A stretch of 64,000 bases of DNA from Paenibacillus endoradicis. Lineage in GTDB: Bacteria; Bacillota; Bacilli; Paenibacillales; Paenibacillaceae. Positions 1 through 9,640 of this stretch are shown in pieces; position 1 is the stretch's first letter, and each line of letters begins with the position of its first letter. The stretch is taken from assembly GCF_024721975.1 (NCBI RefSeq), contig NZ_JANQBB010000004.1:186001-250000 (forward strand), given 5' to 3'. The notes under the pieces are model-generated. The model was not told where the DNA came from and searched no databases. It was given only the letters and a program-made list of their open reading frames with translations. The position numbers were made by a program, and so were the translations under genes.

Positions 1-1512
1 GTTTCATTAGGCAGATCGATTGATCCGACTTACAAGTACGAGGGTACAGATACAGCGGAAGATAATCTGTATACTCGTTGGTTAAAAGATGCATATAACA
101 TTGTGATTAAACATGAGTGGGAAGCATCCAGTTCTGATTATGGGCAAAAAGTAAGCTTGGCGATCGGAAGTAATGATCTGCCAGACACTATGTTAGTTGA
201 TGAAACACAATTGAGACTAATGGTAAAAGCTGATCAACTTGCTGATTTAACAGAAGTATACGAGAAGTTCGGTACTGATCGTTTAAAGCAAATTTATGAT
301 TCAAATCCAGGTCTACTGGAAGGTGTAACGTTTGATGGCAAGCTATATGCACTACCAGAGACGACATTACCATCTGCACCATTAACTTGGATTCGCAAAG
401 ATTGGTTGGATAAACTTAATCTGCCTGAGCCAAAATCCCTAGAAGATTTGGAAAAAATTGCAAAATCATTTGTTGATAATAAAATGGGTGGAGAAAATAC
501 AATTGGTATTGTAGGTACTCAACAAGGTGGATCATTGTATTCTACATTCCTTTCATCAGGTGACCACTACCTAAACTTCTCTTCTGTATTTTTTGCAAAA
601 GATGCATACCCAGGTATTTGGATAACAGATAAAGATGGAAATGCTCAATATGGTTCTACAACACAAGAAACAAAAGATGCTTTATCAACATTAAGTGGTT
701 GGTATGCTAACGGTATATTGGATAAAGAGATCGGATTAAGAAAAAGTACACAAGAATTAATTTCAAGTGGACAAACGGGGATCTTCTTCGGTCCTTGGTG
801 GTCAGCTTATAACTTAACGGATGCAATTAATAATGATCCAGATGCAAACTGGAGACCGTACGCAACACCATTAAATGATGAAGGCAAATTCAATTCAAAC
901 CAAGCTACAGGAAGTAGTTATATCGTTGTCAAAAAATCTTATAAACATCCTGATGCTATTATAAAAATGATGAATATTCATGTTAATGAAAAGCAAGAAA
1001 GCTACAAAACAGCTGTTGGTAAAGAGTTAACGTCACAAGAAATTCCATTGTTCCTTATTATGGGTCATGGTGATCAGCTTGAATATGCAGTTAAAACTAC
1101 ACAAAAAGTTTTAAGTGGCGAGATGCCTCTTGAAGATGTAGATAGACTTAACTATGGATTTACCTATGAGCTTGCTTCTCATGTGAAGAACGTAAAAACA
1201 GAGCCGTTCGATAACTATGATATTCAATATTGGGATCAAAAAACAGATGCTGACTTCTTCACACATCTATATGCTCACTTGAATGGTGGTTCTACATTTG
1301 TAGATGCAGATATTAATTGGGTTAAGAGTCTAGCAACAGCACAAACAAAAACAATGCAAACAAAATGGTCTAACCTAAAAAAATTAGAAGATGAGGCTTT
1401 CCTGAAAATCATTATGGGTAGTGCACCTATTGAAGAATTCGATACTTTTGTAGAAAAGTGGAAGCAACAAGGTGGAGATCAAATTACTGAGGAAGTTAAT
1501 GAATTAAAATAA
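1..1512 (+). CDS. ABC transporter sugar-binding lipoprotein (LplA-like), 5' truncated
   Basis: The reading frame is open from base 1, so the N-terminus and any lipobox lie outside the window; 503 residues are visible. The protein resembles the large CUT1 solute-binding proteins of Paenibacillaceae (LplA type): it contains a WIRKDWLDKL segment and ends in the family-typical tail FLKIIMGSAPIEEFD...WKQQGGDQITEEVN. It would capture an oligosaccharide outside the membrane and deliver it to the two permeases encoded just downstream. A 12-bp hairpin separates it from the first permease, as often seen where a binding protein is made in excess. The substrate cannot be read from the sequence; the GH31 glucosidase in the same run suggests an alpha-glucoside (inference). 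Confidence 0.9.
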   Translation, partial: VSLGRSIDPTYKYEGTDTAEDNLYTRWLKDAYNIVIKHEWEASSSDYGQKVSLAIGSNDLPDTMLVDETQLRLMVKADQLADLTEVYEKFGTDRLKQIYDSNPGLLEGVTFDGKLYALPETTLPSAPLTWIRKDWLDKLNLPEPKSLEDLEKIAKSFVDNKMGGENTIGIVGTQQGGSLYSTFLSSGDHYLNFSSVFFAKDAYPGIWITDKDGNAQYGSTTQETKDALSTLSGWYANGILDKEIGLRKSTQELISSGQTGIFFGPWWSAYNLTDAINNDPDANWRPYATPLNDEGKFNSNQATGSSYIVVKKSYKHPDAIIKMMNIHVNEKQESYKTAVGKELTSQEIPLFLIMGHGDQLEYAVKTTQKVLSGEMPLEDVDRLNYGFTYELASHVKNVKTEPFDNYDIQYWDQKTDADFFTHLYAHLNGGSTFVDADINWVKSLATAQTKTMQTKWSNLKKLEDEAFLKIIMGSAPIEEFDTFVEKWKQQGGDQITEEVNELK

Positions 1513-1522
1513 AGAAAAATGG

Positions 1523-1552
1523 TCAAGACGAGTAGATACTTACTCGTCTTGA
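1523..1552 (+). other. Intercistronic hairpin after the binding-protein gene
   Basis: Perfect inverted repeat: arms TCAAGACGAGTA (1523-1534) and TACTCGTCTTGA (1541-1552) with a 6-nt loop and no T-run. It sits between the binding-protein stop and the first permease ribosome binding site. The likely role is mRNA 3' stabilisation or partial read-through control that lowers permease output (inference). Confidence 0.6.
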
Positions 1553-1576
1553 TTAATCTATTAAGGAGAAATTAAT

Positions 1577-2467
1577 ATGCTCAATCGTAGTGCGTACAAA
1601 CATTATTATTTAATGCTCCTGCCTGGTTTAGTATGGCTATTTTTTTTCAATTTACTTCCAATGTATGGAATACTAATGGCATTTAAGGATTTTAATCCTG
1701 GTTTAGGGATATTTAAATCTGAATGGGTTGGTTTCGAAAACTTTAAGTATATGTTCGAGCTTGATGATAGTAAACAAGTTTTCCAAAATACAATATTTAT
1801 TGCCGTACTTAAAATGATTGGGAATCTCATTGTTCCATTGGTATTTGCATTAATGCTAAATGAGGTTAAGAACCGATTATTTACGCGATCCGTTCAAACA
1901 ATAGTATACTTACCCCATTTTTTATCATGGGTAATTGTTGCAGGAATCATGTTAGACATTTTATCTTATACAGGACCTGTGAACCAACTATTAGCTGTAT
2001 TTGGGTCAGAGCCAATTATATTCTTTGCACATGCTGAAATCTTTCCTTGGCTTATCGTACTAAGTGATGTATGGAAAGAGTTTGGTTTCGCAGCTATTAT
2101 ATTCTTCGCGGCACTAACATCAATTAACCCTGAAATGTACGAAGCAGCGGCAATAGACGGTGCTTCTCAAATTAAAAGATTAACGAGTATTACTTTGCCT
2201 AGTATTCTTCCAGTTGCTATTTTACTTGGTACATTAAGTTTAGGGAATATTCTGAATGCTGGTTTCGATCAGATATTTAATTTATATAATCCATCGGTAT
2301 ATTCAACAGGAGATATTATTGATACCTGGGTTTATCGAGCAGGATTACTAGATATGCAGTATGGCCTTGCGACAGCAGTAGGACTTCTTAAGTCTGTTGT
2401 TGGTTTGGTATTAATTTCTATTTCCTATACGTTGGCGTATCGATTTGCAAACTATAAAATCTTCTAG
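1577..2467 (+). CDS. CUT1 sugar ABC transporter permease (LplB-like)
   Basis: A 296-residue integral membrane protein with about six hydrophobic segments. It opens with the typical LplB beginning (YYLMLLPGLVWLFFFNLLP, then MYGILMAFKDFNP) and carries the EAA loop EAAAIDGASQIKRLTSITLP, which contacts the ATPase subunit. It should form the heterodimeric channel with the next gene. Start: ATG after a good AAGGAG (about 1566). No ATP-binding subunit is encoded in this cluster, so the importer probably uses a shared MsmX-type ATPase encoded elsewhere (known for Bacillus CUT1 systems; inference here). Confidence 0.93.
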   Translation: MLNRSAYKHYYLMLLPGLVWLFFFNLLPMYGILMAFKDFNPGLGIFKSEWVGFENFKYMFELDDSKQVFQNTIFIAVLKMIGNLIVPLVFALMLNEVKNRLFTRSVQTIVYLPHFLSWVIVAGIMLDILSYTGPVNQLLAVFGSEPIIFFAHAEIFPWLIVLSDVWKEFGFAAIIFFAALTSINPEMYEAAAIDGASQIKRLTSITLPSILPVAILLGTLSLGNILNAGFDQIFNLYNPSVYSTGDIIDTWVYRAGLLDMQYGLATAVGLLKSVVGLVLISISYTLAYRFANYKIF

Positions 2468-2485
2468 CAGAAAGGTGTGACACAT

Positions 2486-3370
2486 ATGATTGAAGAACGT
2501 TCGTTAATATCTAAGGTTTACAATGGTTTTAATATTGTTTTAATTATTTTGCTTACGCTCTTATGTATATTGCCCGTGTGGTATACGTTAGTTGTTTCGA
2601 TTAGTGATCGAGCGGCAGTTGCTGCAGGTGAAGTTTTTTTAATTCCGAAAGGTATCAACTTTGCCTCTTATCAAACGATTATTGATGACGGTCAGTTTTT
2701 CAAATCGTTCTTCATTTCTGTACAGCGTGTTATATATGGTGCTGCGATTACGTTCTTTGTTGTGTTACTTATGGCGTATCCATTATCCAAAACAACAAAT
2801 GATTTCAAATTTAGAAATATATTTATGTGGTTATTGATTTTTTGTATGTTGTTCAGCGGTGGTATGGTTCCATGGTTTATGACAATGAAATCATTAGGTT
2901 TAATTAATAGTATATGGGGTCTTGTACTTGGTGGAGGATTACCAGTGTTCAATGTCATATTAGTAATGAATTTCTTCAGAAATTTACCTAAGGAAATGGA
3001 AGAGTCCGCATTGATTGATGGAGCAGGACCTTGGCGTATCTTATTCGGAATTTTTCTACCTCTTTCAACTCCCGTATTAGCAACCATTTTAGTATTTACG
3101 ATTGTTGGGCATTGGAATGAATTTTTTCAAGCACTTATTTTGATGACTAAAAATGAAAATTATCCATTGCAATCCTATATACGCCAAGTAACCGCAAATG
3201 TTGATCTAACTAAATTGGATGCAGAATCAGTCAAACGACTAACAAGTTTATCGAATCAGACTTTAAATGCTGCAAAAATATTTATATCGATGCTTCCGCT
3301 GTTAATTATTTACCCGTTCTTTCAAAAGTACTTTGTTAAGGGAATTACACTTGGCTCTGTAAAGGGTTAA
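2486..3370 (+). CDS. CUT1 sugar ABC transporter permease (YtcP/AraQ-like)
   Basis: A 294-residue second permease with about six membrane segments and the EAA loop ESALIDGAGPWRILFGIFLP. It ends FFQKYFVKGITLGSVKG, the usual C-terminus of this family. An upstream in-frame GTG at 2477 exists, but it lies inside the AAAGGTG ribosome binding site; the ATG at 2486 is 8-10 nt from that site and is preferred. It begins 18 nt after the stop of the first permease, indicating co-translation in one operon. Confidence 0.93.
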   Translation: MIEERSLISKVYNGFNIVLIILLTLLCILPVWYTLVVSISDRAAVAAGEVFLIPKGINFASYQTIIDDGQFFKSFFISVQRVIYGAAITFFVVLLMAYPLSKTTNDFKFRNIFMWLLIFCMLFSGGMVPWFMTMKSLGLINSIWGLVLGGGLPVFNVILVMNFFRNLPKEMEESALIDGAGPWRILFGIFLPLSTPVLATILVFTIVGHWNEFFQALILMTKNENYPLQSYIRQVTANVDLTKLDAESVKRLTSLSNQTLNAAKIFISMLPLLIIYPFFQKYFVKGITLGSVKG

Positions 3371-3393
3371 CAATATAGATAGGAGATATAAAT

Positions 3394-5841
3394 ATGAAAA
3401 CGAGTGAGACTATTCATCCAGATAAAAAGGATTCAAACGCAATCATAGCGAGACATTGGAACTTAGGTAAAATGCAATCAGTTGTATATTCAACAGATGA
3501 AGCATATTTATTTAAATCTGAAAATGCAACAATTATGGTTCAGCCTGTTAATGATTATATCGTTCGAGTGAAATTACTATTGGATCATGTGCAGGATTTG
3601 AGTAGGACAATTGCTGTTCAACAAGAAGCATTTACTAAAGTGAAAGTAGAGTTAGTGGAGACTGAACAAGAGTACAGATTAGTGTTACCAGCGGTTACTG
3701 TGGTCTTGCAAAAAGCAGATACTCGAATAGATTTCTACAATAAAGATGGAATATTAGTCTCTAGTGACGAAGAGATTTATAGTTCTAGTAGAGGAGAGTA
3801 CGTCTGTAAAAAACGAATGGATGCCGATTCTCATATTTATGGTTTAGGAGAAAAAACAAGTTTCCTAGACAAAATAGGCGAGAAGTACGATATGTGGAAT
3901 TCAGACGTATTTGATCCTCATGTTCCCGAAATAGAAAGTTTATATGTATCGATTCCATTTCTAATTCATTTTCAATACGAAAAACCTACCTATGGTATTT
4001 TCTTAGATAATCCTGGTCGTACGTCATTTGATATGCGTACTAGTGAGAATTCTTATAAGTTTCAAGTTAGTTCTGGGACAATTGACTACTATTTCATATT
4101 AGGTCCTGCACTTCATGAAGTAGTGGAAAGATATAGTGAGTTAACGGGACGTATGGATATTCCTCCTGCTTGGGCAATTGGATATCATCAATCTCGCTAC
4201 AGCTATATGAATCAAGAGGAAGTGATGACTCTTGCGAGAAATTTCCGAGATAAAAATATTCCATGTGACGTCATTCACTTAGATATTCATTATATGGATG
4301 AATATAGAGTGTTTACATTCGACCCAGTACGTTTTCCTAACCCGCGTCAAATGATTGAGGAACTAAAAACTATGGGCATTCGTGTCGTACCTATAGTCGA
4401 TCCAGGTGTTAAGAAGGATCCCGAGTATATACAATATCAAGAAGGCATTCGTAATAATTATTTCTGCAAAAAAATCGAAGGTGATCTATTCATCGGAGAT
4501 GTATGGCCCGGAGCTAGTGCTTTCCCTGACTTTACAGAAGAAGAGGTACGTACATGGTGGGGAGAACAGCATCGTTACTATACTGATCTTGGTATTTCTG
4601 GCATATGGAATGACATGAATGAACCTGCTGTATTCAATACATCAAAAACAATGGACTTGGATGTAGTACACGGAAATGATGGTAACCCTAAGACTCATCG
4701 CGAACTTCATAATTTGTATGGATTGTTAATGTCAATGGCTACACAACAAGGCTTAAAGAAGGAATTAGGAGGAGAGCGTCCTTTTGTATTAACTAGAGCG
4801 GGTTATGCCGGCGTACAAAAATATGCAGCGACATGGACAGGGGATAATCGAAGCTTCTGGGAACATCTTGCGATGTCCATTCCAATGGTATTAAATCTAG
4901 GGTTATCTGGACAACCATTTGCAGGTCCAGATATTGGAGGATTTGCCCATCATACGACGCCAGAATTACTTGCTCGTTGGACGCAGGCAGGTGTGTTTTT
5001 CCCGTATTGTAGAAATCATAGTGTGCTTGAATCTATTCGTCAGGAACCGTGGGCTTTTGGTACTCAGATTGAAGAGATTTGTAGAAAGTATATTAGATTA
5101 CGTTATCGTTTGATGCCATACTTATATACCCAGTTTTATACCGCTCACAAAACAGGATTACCAATTATGCGTCCATTAATTTTGGAATATCCGAATGATC
5201 GCAATGTATATAATTTGTGCGACCAATTTTTGGTGGGACAAGATATACTCGTTGCACCAATTCTTCGTCCAAGTACCGAGACACGTTCGGTGTATTTACC
5301 CGAAGGCGAATGGATTGACTATTGGAGCGGTGAACGACATATAGGAGGGAAATATATATTAGCTTATGCCCCTCTTGATGTACTTCCGATATATGTGAAA
5401 GCGGGTTCGATGATTCCGGAATTGTTAGATAATGAATGGAAGCCTACATTGAACGAGCAAAACGATATTACATTGGTGCTATATGCAGGTCAGGTAGGTA
5501 GTACGTCATTTAGCCAGTGGTATGAAGATGATGCTCGTACGTATGCTTATGAGCAAGGCGTATATACTTTATTAAAAACGAATGCAGCGTTTAACAAAGA
5601 TTCAGTTAAGTTGAATTGCACGTATCTTTCAAAAGAAATGCCTAATCAACGAGAGAAACTTGATATTACAATAAAATTATTAAGTTTTAATCCGTCGGAG
5701 GTTTTGGTGAGAAATTCAGAACAATTAGTTTCAATTGAAGAAGTTGGTGGAGATTGGTCTTACAACTCAGATAAAAAAGAACTTAAGCTACAGTTGCGGA
5801 ATACTTTTAATGAATTTGAGCTACTCGTACAATCAAATTAA
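3394..5841 (+). CDS. GH31 alpha-glucosidase
   Basis: An 815-residue glycoside hydrolase family 31 enzyme without a signal peptide, so cytoplasmic. An N-terminal beta-sandwich precedes the catalytic barrel. The GIWNDMNEPAVF motif places the nucleophile at about Asp407; WTGDNRSFWEHL places the acid/base at about Asp484. HLDIHYMDEYRVFTFD is another family signature. It would cleave alpha-linked glucosides (or xylosides) brought in by the preceding transporter. It starts 24 nt after the permease stop with AGGAGAT as ribosome binding site and is probably the last gene of the operon. The exact linkage cannot be decided by eye. Confidence 0.93.
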   Translation: MKTSETIHPDKKDSNAIIARHWNLGKMQSVVYSTDEAYLFKSENATIMVQPVNDYIVRVKLLLDHVQDLSRTIAVQQEAFTKVKVELVETEQEYRLVLPAVTVVLQKADTRIDFYNKDGILVSSDEEIYSSSRGEYVCKKRMDADSHIYGLGEKTSFLDKIGEKYDMWNSDVFDPHVPEIESLYVSIPFLIHFQYEKPTYGIFLDNPGRTSFDMRTSENSYKFQVSSGTIDYYFILGPALHEVVERYSELTGRMDIPPAWAIGYHQSRYSYMNQEEVMTLARNFRDKNIPCDVIHLDIHYMDEYRVFTFDPVRFPNPRQMIEELKTMGIRVVPIVDPGVKKDPEYIQYQEGIRNNYFCKKIEGDLFIGDVWPGASAFPDFTEEEVRTWWGEQHRYYTDLGISGIWNDMNEPAVFNTSKTMDLDVVHGNDGNPKTHRELHNLYGLLMSMATQQGLKKELGGERPFVLTRAGYAGVQKYAATWTGDNRSFWEHLAMSIPMVLNLGLSGQPFAGPDIGGFAHHTTPELLARWTQAGVFFPYCRNHSVLESIRQEPWAFGTQIEEICRKYIRLRYRLMPYLYTQFYTAHKTGLPIMRPLILEYPNDRNVYNLCDQFLVGQDILVAPILRPSTETRSVYLPEGEWIDYWSGERHIGGKYILAYAPLDVLPIYVKAGSMIPELLDNEWKPTLNEQNDITLVLYAGQVGSTSFSQWYEDDARTYAYEQGVYTLLKTNAAFNKDSVKLNCTYLSKEMPNQREKLDITIKLLSFNPSEVLVRNSEQLVSIEEVGGDWSYNSDKKELKLQLRNTFNEFELLVQSN

Positions 5842-5962
5842 AAGTTCGTTGTGAAATACTTCATCTCTCCACTAAGTAAAAATTAAGTGAATAATGTTAG
5901 TAATATGATATTTATTTAAACCAAGGTGATGTAAATGAATCCCCCTCATTATCATATACCTC

Positions 5963-6070
5963 GAACTGTATCCAGTTAAGTAGACAATTTTAAAAATGAA
6001 ATGGTTAACTAGCCTTTGTTCGTAATTCCTTCGGACTTAGGCTTTTTAATTTGTATTTCCACCATTCAGA
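5963..6070 (-). mobile_element. Remnant of an IS3-family element (transposase C-terminus and one end)
   Basis: On the minus strand 6067-6005 translates to EWWKYKLKSLSPKELRTKAS followed by a stop. This matches the conserved end of IS3/IS150-type OrfB transposases (K.KLK.LSP..YRT.A). About 20 nt further on is a TTGTCTACTT...GGATACAGTTC stretch typical of the terminal repeat that follows the transposase in this family. Nothing else of the element is recognisable. The surrounding gene-free stretch 5842-6246 holds only this remnant, A+T-rich sequence and the hairpin at 6195-6221. Confidence 0.6.
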
Positions 6071-6194
6071 ATTACAGATATAGATATGTTAGACAACTTC
6101 ATTTTAAATAGCTCATCTAGATACTTATGTTACTATATTTCCATGGATTTATTATCTTATTTTCTATACAATATGAATATAATTGAAATATTTC

Positions 6195-6221
6195 AGCGGT
6201 GCTTCTATATGAGGTACCGCT
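6195..6221 (+). promoter_or_regulatory. Leader hairpin upstream of the first GH3 gene
   Basis: Arms AGCGGTGCTTC (6195-6205) and GAGGTACCGCT (6211-6221) form an 11-bp stem with two G-U pairs and a 5-nt loop. The hairpin ends 25 nt before the ATG of the GH3 gene and lacks a following T-run, so it is not an ordinary terminator. A hairpin with the same GCGGTAC core sits at nearly the same distance before the paralogous GH3 gene (12759-12783). It may be a leader RNA structure or a DNA operator, for example for the adjacent LysR protein (inference). Confidence 0.55.
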
Positions 6222-6246
6222 TAATTTATAAAAAGAGGAATTCACT

Positions 6247-8697
6247 ATGAAACATAAAGAGCTAATTGGAAAAATGACATTAGAAGAAAAAGCTTCGTTA
6301 ATGTCAGGGAAAGATTATTGGCAAACTCAAAACATAGATCAATATGGTATTAACAGTATGTTTCTTGCAGATGGACCGCATGGCATTAGAAAGCAGGCGG
6401 TAGCATCAGATAAGCTAGGACTTAATGAAGGTATTCCAGCAACATGTTTTCCAACCGCTGCAACGGTAGCTAATAGTTGGAATGAAGAGCTAGGAGAGAA
6501 AATCGGAGAGTATCTAGGAGAAGAGGCTGTTGCACAGAAGGTTAATGTTCTACTGGGACCTGGTGTTAACATGAAGCGAAATCCGCTATGTGGTAGAAAT
6601 TTTGAATATTTCAGTGAAGATCCTTATCTTGCTGGTAAAATGGCTGCTGGTTATATTAGAGGTGTTCAGTCGCACGGAATATCAGCCTGTGTGAAGCATT
6701 TCGCTGTAAATAATCAGGAAGATAGACGTATGTCGATTGATACAATTGTTGATGAAAGAACACTACGAGAAATTTATCTAACTGCATTCGAAATTGCCGT
6801 TAAAGAAGGTAAAACTAAGACAATTATGTCTTCTTATAATAAACTGAATGGTACATATACGAATGAAAATATGCATTTGATGCAACATATTTTACGTGGT
6901 GAATGGGATTATAAAGGGGTTATGGTAACCGATTGGGGCGGTAGTAATGACCGCGTAGATGGATTACTTGCTGGTAATGATCTGGAAATGCCAACAACAG
7001 CTGGTGAGACGGATCGTGAAATTATTGAAGCTATTCGTAGTGGGAAACTTCAAGAAGCGGTTTTAGATGAAAGTGTAGATCGACTGCTGGAACTTATTTT
7101 TACAACACAGGAAGCGTACAATAAAAAGCCTGTAGAATTTGATGTGGAAAAGCATCATAGAGTAGCACAGAAAGCTGCTGAGGAGTCTATCGTTCTTCTG
7201 AAAAATGAAGGAAATATATTGCCACTTAGATTTGGAAAGAAAGTAGCAGTTATCGGAGATTTTGCCAAAGATGCACGATATCAAGGAGCAGGCTCTTCTA
7301 TTGTTAATCCAACGATTTTGGATCATACGCTAAATTGTTTTGAACAATCAGGAATTGTCAGCATTGGTTATGAGTCTGGTTTTGAGCGATACGGAAAGAA
7401 CAACGCTGAAAAGATTAAAAATGCCTGTGCATTAGCAGAAAAAGCGGATGTCGTGCTTCTATATATTGGTCTGGATGAAGTTACGGAAGCAGAAGGTCTT
7501 GATCGGCAAAATATGAAGATTCCAGATAACCAAATTGATCTATTAAACGCTTTATATAACGTGAATTCTAATATTGTTGCCATTCTGTCTTGTGGTTCCG
7601 CAGTAGAAATGCCGTGGATTGATAAAGTAAAAGGATTAGTGCATGGATATTTGGGTGGACAAGCGGGCGCTAGATCAATTCTTAGAATTTTATCAGGTGA
7701 TGTCAATCCTTCAGGTAAGTTAGCTGAGACGTTTCCTCTCAAGTATGAGGACACTCCTTCTTATCATAATTTTTCAGGCAAGGAAGTTAGTGTAGAATAT
7801 AGAGAAAGTATTTATATTGGCTATCGTTATTATAATACAGCGAATATCGATGTACAGTTTCCTTTCGGATTTGGACTGAGCTATACAACTTTCGAGTATT
7901 CTGACATTGAAGTCACTGAGGCTGGCGTAGCATTTAAGTTGACTAACTCGGGAAAAGTGGCTGGTATGGAAATTTCGCAGCTATATGTAGGTTGTCAATC
8001 GGAGGAAATTTTCAGGCCTACAAGAGAATTAAAAGGATTCGTAAAAACATTTATCAATGCAGGCGAAACAAAGACAGTAACGATACCATTTGATGATAAG
8101 ACATTCCGTTATTTCAATATTAAGACGAACAAATGGGAAATAGAAAGAGCACAATATGATATAATGATTGGTGCTTCCAGTGTAGATATTAGATTGACTG
8201 ATACTATTTTTGTAGAGGGCACGGGAGCGCCACTTCCATATCATAAAGTTAAGCTTCCAACTTATTATTCCGGTAAAGTTAATAATGTTAGTTTAGAAGA
8301 ATTCGAAAGTCTAGTAGGTAATAAAGTTCCTATTGCTACATGGGATCGAACCAAGCCACTTGGCTATAACGATACGATTGCACAATGTCAGTATGCCAAG
8401 GGAGCAATTGCAAGATTAGCCTTCCACACAATTGTGTTTGCGCATTGGTATTTGCGAAAAATAGGTAAGCGAGAAACGGCTAATCTTATTATGATGTCGA
8501 TCTATCATATGCCATTCCGAGGTATTGCAAGAACAACAGGTGGTATTGTGAATATGCCGATGTTAGATGGGATACTGATGATAGTAAATGGTAAGTTCTT
8601 TAAAGGTTTGAACCATCTGTTGAAGGAAAGAAATAAGCTGCGCAAAAGTTACAAAATTGCATCACGAATAGACTCAGCTAGTGGGAAAAAACTATGA
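6247..8697 (+). CDS. GH3 glycosidase (beta-glucosidase family), copy A
   Basis: 816 residues, no signal peptide. The order is the standard one: GH3 N-terminal barrel (about 1-300), GH3 C-terminal domain (from about ESIVLLKNEGNILPL), fibronectin III-like domain (about 530-655), then an extra region of about 160 residues. The nucleophile is Asp229 in VTDWGG; substrate-binding residues KHF are at 150-152; a plausible acid/base is Glu416 in EAEGLDR. The C-terminal extension contains YNDTIAQCQYAKG and MSIYHMPFRG and is amphipathic; its role is unknown. The start follows AGAGGA. It overlaps the LysR gene by 4 nt. By eye it is close to the copy at 12811-15261 along its whole length. Specificity (glucoside, galactoside or N-acetylhexosamine) is undetermined. 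Confidence 0.92.
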   Translation: MKHKELIGKMTLEEKASLMSGKDYWQTQNIDQYGINSMFLADGPHGIRKQAVASDKLGLNEGIPATCFPTAATVANSWNEELGEKIGEYLGEEAVAQKVNVLLGPGVNMKRNPLCGRNFEYFSEDPYLAGKMAAGYIRGVQSHGISACVKHFAVNNQEDRRMSIDTIVDERTLREIYLTAFEIAVKEGKTKTIMSSYNKLNGTYTNENMHLMQHILRGEWDYKGVMVTDWGGSNDRVDGLLAGNDLEMPTTAGETDREIIEAIRSGKLQEAVLDESVDRLLELIFTTQEAYNKKPVEFDVEKHHRVAQKAAEESIVLLKNEGNILPLRFGKKVAVIGDFAKDARYQGAGSSIVNPTILDHTLNCFEQSGIVSIGYESGFERYGKNNAEKIKNACALAEKADVVLLYIGLDEVTEAEGLDRQNMKIPDNQIDLLNALYNVNSNIVAILSCGSAVEMPWIDKVKGLVHGYLGGQAGARSILRILSGDVNPSGKLAETFPLKYEDTPSYHNFSGKEVSVEYRESIYIGYRYYNTANIDVQFPFGFGLSYTTFEYSDIEVTEAGVAFKLTNSGKVAGMEISQLYVGCQSEEIFRPTRELKGFVKTFINAGETKTVTIPFDDKTFRYFNIKTNKWEIERAQYDIMIGASSVDIRLTDTIFVEGTGAPLPYHKVKLPTYYSGKVNNVSLEEFESLVGNKVPIATWDRTKPLGYNDTIAQCQYAKGAIARLAFHTIVFAHWYLRKIGKRETANLIMMSIYHMPFRGIARTTGGIVNMPMLDGILMIVNGKFFKGLNHLLKERNKLRKSYKIASRIDSASGKKL

Positions 8698-9578
8698 ATA
8701 AAGACGCATTGGAATGTTTCATAAAAGTATATGAGAAGAAAAGTGTTACGTCGGCAGCTAAGGACTTGTTTATTACACCGCAAGGACTAAGTAAGACAAT
8801 CAAGCAACTTGAAATGGATTTAGCAGCAGAATTGTTTTATAGAGGTCCACAAGGAATGGAATCTACGGAATGTGGTGAACTATTATACGCTCGCGCTAAA
8901 CATCTCTGCTATCTAATGGATGATATCAAAAAAGAAATTAGTATAATGAGTGGAGGCAAAGGTGTTCTAAATGTGTTAGCCACCTTTTCCACTATATCTA
9001 CAGTGCCTCCCGATGTGCTATTTAGATTTACCAATAAATATCCCGAATTTCAAATGAGGCTAAGAGAATTTCCTGATGAGTATCCGCTTGGAAGAATATT
9101 TCAGGAAGAGTTTGATATCGGTATCGTACTAGGACAGCAGGACATTGATAACTGTGAGTACGAGCTTATTCAACAAGGTGAAGTTGTAGTCGTTGTTTCG
9201 AAAAAGCATCCGCTTGCAGCTAAAGATGAAGTTTCGATTACGGACTTGGAAAATGAACGTATTGTTCTAAAGTCTGTAGGAACAGGTAAAGAGCATACGT
9301 TAGTAGATAAATGTCTAGAATATGGCTTTACCCCGCATATTGTACATGAATATGGGAATGTAGCAACTGCACATATATTATGCGAAGAGAATGGGTATGT
9401 AGCCGTATCTGTCGATCTTGTAGAGGCGTCCTATAACAATGATAAGTTGAAAATTATGCGATTAGTCGAAAAAATTCCTCATAATGTATATTTGGTTAGC
9501 AGAAAAAGAGATATTCAACCTAAGTCAGTTTCGTTTTTCCGAGATTATGTAAAACAATATATTAATGAACAAAAGTGA
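8694..9578 (+). CDS. LysR-family transcriptional regulator
   Basis: 294 residues. The N-terminal winged helix-turn-helix is clear (SVTSAAKDLFITPQGLSKTI, about residues 17-36), followed by a periplasmic-binding-like effector domain from about residue 95. It is joined to GH3 copy A by an ATGA overlap, so the two are translated together, and it is followed by a strong terminator. Position inside the glycan locus suggests it controls the GH3/GtrA/GT2/Glf genes in response to a sugar-related ligand (inference). LysR genes are more often divergent from their targets; this one is co-directional and co-operonic with its probable target. Confidence 0.9.
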   Translation: MNKDALECFIKVYEKKSVTSAAKDLFITPQGLSKTIKQLEMDLAAELFYRGPQGMESTECGELLYARAKHLCYLMDDIKKEISIMSGGKGVLNVLATFSTISTVPPDVLFRFTNKYPEFQMRLREFPDEYPLGRIFQEEFDIGIVLGQQDIDNCEYELIQQGEVVVVVSKKHPLAAKDEVSITDLENERIVLKSVGTGKEHTLVDKCLEYGFTPHIVHEYGNVATAHILCEENGYVAVSVDLVEASYNNDKLKIMRLVEKIPHNVYLVSRKRDIQPKSVSFFRDYVKQYINEQK

Positions 9579-9592
9579 AAGAAAAACGGTAG

Positions 9593-9634
9593 GTCATTCT
9601 GATGAGCCCAATAGCGCATCAGAATGACTTTTTT
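9593..9634 (+). terminator. Rho-independent terminator after the LysR gene
   Basis: Arms GTCATTCTGATG (9593-9604) and CATCAGAATGAC (9617-9628), a perfect 12-bp stem, followed directly by a run of six T. Confidence 0.9.
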
Positions 9635-9640
9635 GTATTG

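Noticed and set aside
6195..6221. Reading the pre-GH3 hairpins as plain terminators
   Set aside because: Neither hairpin is followed by a T-run, both sit about 26 nt before a start codon, and the first is several hundred bases from the preceding gene.
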